Translations under genes and position numbers: made by a program
In this document: positions 4,519-5,622 of the stretch, one piece after another
How the letters are laid out: every line of letters begins with the position of its first letter
How positions within the stretch are numbered: the stretch's first letter is position 1
Source of the DNA: Flavobacterium sp.
GTDB taxonomy: Bacteria; Bacteroidota; Bacteroidia; Flavobacteriales; Flavobacteriaceae
Reading direction: 5' to 3'
Assembly (NCBI GenBank): GCA_012032075.1
Contig: JAAURU010000262.1
Coordinates: 1-5,622 of the forward strand
Length of the DNA stretch: 5,622 nucleotides
The notes under the pieces: model-generated
What the model was told of the DNA's origin: nothing
The model's input: the letters and a program-made list of their open reading frames with translations, nothing else
Databases searched by the model: none

Positions 4519-5622
4519 ATGAATCAAGCTGTACATAATAAATTAGTTTCTTTTATATGGTCTATTGCAGACGACTGTTTACGTGATGTTTACGTTCGTG
4601 GAAAATACCGTGATGTTATATTACCCATGGTAGTGTTGCGACGATTAGATGCTTTATTAGAACCTACAAAGGACGCTGTGATGGAAGAACTGGCTTTTCA
4701 ACGTGACGAGGCTGGTTTTACGGAATGGGATGAAAATGGATTAAGAGAAGCATCAAATTATGTATTTTATAATACCAGTGAATGGACACTTCAACGTTTA
4801 CACAATACTGCAACTAATAGCCAACAATTGCTACAAGCTAATTTTGAAGATTACCTAAACGGTTTCAGTAACAACGTAAAAGAAATTATTGAAAAGTTTA
4901 AATTGAAAAGCCAAATTAGACACATGGCTGCTAAAGATGTGTTGCTAGATGTTTTAGAAAAATTTACTTCACCAGATATAAATCTTACGCCTTTTGAAAA
5001 ATTAGATAGTAATGGAAGAAAATTACCTGCACTTTCAAATCTTGGAATGGGGTATGTTTTTGAAGAATTAATTCGAAAGTTTAACGAAGAAAATAATGAA
5101 GAAGCTGGAGAACACTTTACCCCTCGTGAAGTAATTGACTTGATGACGCACATTATTTTTGACCCTATAAAAAACAATATACCATCAGTTATGACCATTT
5201 ATGACCCTGCTTGTGGTAGTGGTGGTATGCTAACCGAATCGCAAAACTTTATTGTAGATCCAGAAGGAGAAATTAAAGCCACTAATTCGGATGTGTATTT
5301 GTATGGAAAGGAAATTAACGATGAAACCTATGCCATTTGCAAAAGTGACATGATGATTAAAGGGAATAACCCTGAAAATATTCGTGTGGGTTCTACTCTT
5401 TCTACCGATGAATTTGCAGGTACTACTTTCGATTTTATGTTGTCGAATCCTCCTTATGGGAAATCTTGGGCTAGTGAGCAAAAATATATTAAAGACGGAA
5501 AAGACATCATTGATCCTCGTTTTCAAATTCAATTGAAGAACTATTGGGGCATTGCAGAAGAAGCTGATGCTATTCCTCGTTCTTCTGACGGACAATTTGT
5601 TGTTTTTGATGGAAATGGTAAG
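4519..5622 (+). CDS. hsdM: Type I restriction-modification methyltransferase subunit HsdM (5' part)
   Basis: This is the N6-adenine DNA methyltransferase subunit of a type I restriction-modification system. It would act with HsdS for sequence recognition and HsdR for cleavage. The first 368 codons are present and the frame runs off the right edge with no stop. Residues about 5-150 (FIWSIADDCLRDVYVRGKYR, then ILPMVVLRRLD) form the N-terminal helical HsdM domain. GEHFTPREV (197-205) opens the methyltransferase domain, DPACGSGGM (229-237) is the S-adenosylmethionine-binding motif I, and NPPYG (310-314) is the catalytic N/D-PPY motif IV. All key residues are intact. The ATG at 4519 is chosen because the protein begins as family members do (MNQAVHNKLVSFIW) and an in-frame TAA at 4513 precludes a longer start. 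The spacing to the promoter at 4458-4488 fits. No Shine-Dalgarno sequence is seen, which is normal for Bacteroidota. The gene is probably first in an hsdM-hsdS-hsdR operon. Confidence 0.96.
   Translation, partial: MNQAVHNKLVSFIWSIADDCLRDVYVRGKYRDVILPMVVLRRLDALLEPTKDAVMEELAFQRDEAGFTEWDENGLREASNYVFYNTSEWTLQRLHNTATNSQQLLQANFEDYLNGFSNNVKEIIEKFKLKSQIRHMAAKDVLLDVLEKFTSPDINLTPFEKLDSNGRKLPALSNLGMGYVFEELIRKFNEENNEEAGEHFTPREVIDLMTHIIFDPIKNNIPSVMTIYDPACGSGGMLTESQNFIVDPEGEIKATNSDVYLYGKEINDETYAICKSDMMIKGNNPENIRVGSTLSTDEFAGTTFDFMLSNPPYGKSWASEQKYIKDGKDIIDPRFQIQLKNYWGIAEEADAIPRSSDGQFVVFDGNGK

Noticed and set aside
4851..5595. Two minus-strand frames (4851-5198 and 5230-5595)
   Set aside because: Both are antisense to hsdM, which carries clear methyltransferase motifs.

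Overview
The window looks like chromosomal DNA from a member of the Flavobacteriaceae (Bacteroidota). The DNA is strongly AT-rich. Promoter-like sites follow the Bacteroidota TTG / TAnnTTTG pattern rather than -35/-10, start codons mostly lack a Shine-Dalgarno sequence, and the MnmE protein reads like the Flavobacterium family members I remember. No database search was possible, so family assignments rest on motif recognition and memory.

Layout. Positions 149-1563 (+) hold mnmE, the tRNA-U34 modification GTPase. It is complete except for a one-base deletion in a T run at 529-533 that stops the frame after 128 residues. It also carries a short in-frame repeat element that encodes a PSTSSGQ peptide. 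Seven-base tandem repeats lie just before the gene and just after it. Positions 1747-3005 hold a divergent pair: a 62-residue putative DNA-binding protein (-) and a 249-residue protein of unknown function (+). They are separated by a 320-base spacer with a four-unit 11-bp tandem repeat, and the second gene ends at a clear intrinsic terminator. Positions 3228-4359 (+) hold a secreted, probably envelope-associated protein gene broken by three frameshifts, behind a promoter overlapped by a perfect inverted repeat. From 4519 to the window end is the first 368 codons of hsdM, the methyltransferase subunit of a type I restriction-modification system. It sits behind a good Bacteroidota promoter and two stem-loops.

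How the parts relate. mnmE is a core housekeeping gene. The stretch from its 3' end to hsdM reads like an accessory segment: an uncharacterised repeat-associated gene pair, a decaying envelope gene and a defence locus. hsdS and hsdR would be expected past the right edge. No integrase, transposase, tRNA, rRNA or CRISPR array is visible. The best candidate for an undescribed system is the divergent pair at 1747-3005 with its helically phased repeats. Four apparent single-base indels fall in two genes, so assembly error has to be excluded before either is called a true pseudogene.
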